The notes under the pieces are model-generated. The model saw only the letters and a list, made by a program, of their open reading frames with translations. It was not told the origin of the DNA and ran no database searches. A stretch of 35,742 bases of DNA, taken from positions 1 to 35,742 of the forward strand of contig NZ_JALBGV010000063.1 of assembly GCF_023006505.1 (NCBI RefSeq). Direction: 5' to 3'. Source of the DNA: Neorhizobium sp. SHOUNA12A (GTDB lineage: Bacteria > Pseudomonadota > Alphaproteobacteria > Rhizobiales > Rhizobiaceae). Shown in pieces: positions 34,689 to 35,742 of this stretch; position 1 is the first letter of the stretch; every line of letters begins with the position of its first letter. The position numbers and the translations under genes were made by a program.

Positions 34689-35742
34689 CTACACCAGCAT
34701 CGCCATCGGGTTTTCGATGTAGCGCTTGAAGGCGGACGCGAGTTCCGCACCGAGCGCGCCGTCGATGACGCGGTGGTCGAAGGCGAAGGTTGCGGTCATC
34801 ACCGTGCCCACCTTGATCTCGCCGTTCTTCACGATCGGCTTCTCGACGCCTGCGCCGATCGAGACGATCGAGGCCTGCGGCAGGTTGACGATCGAGGTGA
34901 AATTGGAGACGCCGAACATGCCGAGGTTGGACACGGATGTCGTGCCGCCCTGGTATTCTTCCGGCTTCAGCTTCTTGTCGCGGGCGCGTCTCGCAAGATC
35001 CTTCACCTCGTTGGAGATGACGGACAGCGTCTTCGTTTCGGCCTTGCGGACGATCGGGGTGATCAGCCCGTCCGGGATGGATACGGCCACGCCGACGTCG
35101 GCATGCTTGTGCAGCACGCGGGCCGTCGAGGTCCAGGAAGCATTGGCCATTGGGACATCGCGCAGAGCGAGCGCCATCGCCTTGATGATGAAGTCGTTGA
35201 CCGACAGCTTGAAGGCGGGAACCTCGCCCTTGTCCGTCTTCTTCATCGGCGAAGACTTGTTGATCTCGGCACGCAGTTTCATCAGCGCATCGAGCTCGCA
35301 ATCCATCGAGACGAAGTAGGAGGGAACCGTCTGGCTCGACTCGGTGAGGCGCGAGGCGATCGTCTTGCGCATGCCGTCATGCGGCAGAAGCTCGTACGAA
35401 CCCTCGGGGAAAAGCTTCAGGACGGTATCGTCCGCCGGGCCCTTGGCCATGGCCGGAGCCGGTGCGCCGGCAGTCTGCTGAGCTGCAGCCGGAGCAGCCT
35501 TTGCGCCGCCGGAGGCAACTGCCTTTTCGATATCGGCCTTGACGACACGGCCGTGCGGGCCGGAGCCGGAAACGGCCGAAAGATCGAGGCCGGCTTCCTT
35601 TGCGAGGCGACGGGCGAGTGGAGACGAGAAGGTCTTTGCGCCGGACGACGATGCCGGGGCAGCAGCCGGAGCCGGTGTCGCGACAGCAGGCGCCGGTTCG
35701 GACGCCTTTTGAGCCGGAGCGGCTTCCGCCTTCGGAGCGGGT
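34689..35742 (-). CDS. pdhC: Pyruvate dehydrogenase E2 (dihydrolipoamide acetyltransferase), C-terminal part
   Basis: The gene is cut at the right window edge; about 351 residues are visible. The visible order is an Ala/Pro-rich flexible linker, a peripheral-subunit-binding domain (FSSPLARRLAKEAGLDLS, then GSGPHGRVVKADIEKAV), a second linker, and the catalytic acetyltransferase domain. That domain begins near YELLPHDGMRKTIASRL and contains the active-site motif DHRVIDGA near the end. The lipoyl domain(s) lie outside the window. It is the core of the complex that converts pyruvate to acetyl-CoA; its E3 (lpdA) and lipoyl synthase (lipA) follow on the same strand. Confidence 0.95.
   Translation of the reverse strand, partial: PAPKAEAAPAQKASEPAPAVATPAPAAAPASSSGAKTFSSPLARRLAKEAGLDLSAVSGSGPHGRVVKADIEKAVASGGAKAAPAAAQQTAGAPAPAMAKGPADDTVLKLFPEGSYELLPHDGMRKTIASRLTESSQTVPSYFVSMDCELDALMKLRAEINKSSPMKKTDKGEVPAFKLSVNDFIIKAMALALRDVPMANASWTSTARVLHKHADVGVAVSIPDGLITPIVRKAETKTLSVISNEVKDLARRARDKKLKPEEYQGGTTSVSNLGMFGVSNFTSIVNLPQASIVSIGAGVEKPIVKNGEIKVGTVMTATFAFDHRVIDGALGAELASAFKRYIENPMAMLV

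Overview
The window looks like a piece of chromosome from an alphaproteobacterium of the Rhizobiaceae (Rhizobium / Agrobacterium / Ensifer type). The reasons are the gene order dusB(nifR3)-ntrB-ntrC-ntrY-ntrX-trkA-dat-hfq-hflX, a fused ispDF, an alphaproteobacterial PDH-type lipoamide dehydrogenase, a UvrB with long extra ends, about 62% G+C in core genes, and the short GC-rich palindromic repeats typical of rhizobial intergenic DNA. No tRNA, rRNA, CRISPR array, IS element or phage gene was seen.

Layout from left to right. (1) 1-3706: the end of an EAL-domain c-di-GMP phosphodiesterase, then uvrB. (2) about 3710-5400: an AT-rich island (two counted 60-base lines are 40% and 32% G+C) with a compact group of three small unrecognised genes (three-TM membrane protein, single-anchor basic protein, acidic soluble protein) and a possible decayed ORF in front of them. 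(3) 5577-7494: a secreted DUF3828-like protein, a 940-base gene-free stretch full of palindromic repeats and hairpins, and a Cys-rich rhizobial protein. (4) 7633-12564, minus strand: ferredoxin-NADP reductase and the siroheme/sulfite-reduction operon cysG-DUF2849-cysI-DUF934. (5) 12800-16044: a nucleoside deaminase, mazG, an ICMT-like membrane methyltransferase (plus) and an OafA-type acyltransferase (minus). (6) 16180-27700, minus strand: the regulatory core dusB-ntrBC-ntrYX-trkA-dat-hfq-hflX. (7) 27859-29579, plus: ispDF and cinA. (8) 29570-35742, mostly minus: the pyruvate dehydrogenase / lipoate block pdhC (cut by the window edge), an SGNH hydrolase, lpdA, a GlsB-like membrane protein, lipA, a P-loop kinase-like protein and a RatA/Coq10 protein, plus one plus-strand 61-residue gene.

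Functional links. DusB-NtrB-NtrC and NtrY-NtrX form the nitrogen-sensing block, and Hfq-HflX follow it. CysG makes siroheme for CysI, and Fpr next door could supply electrons through ferredoxin. LipA makes the lipoyl group carried by PdhC and re-oxidised by LpdA, and RatA/Coq10 supports ubiquinone function, so the right end is a respiratory-carbon cluster.

Most of the window is conserved core chromosome. The best candidates for something undescribed are the AT-rich three-gene cassette at 4131-5332, the repeats inserted in frame in the uvrB coding sequence, the structured leader at 6828-6949, and an Arg-rich 14-codon ORF with a perfect Shine-Dalgarno at 30710.
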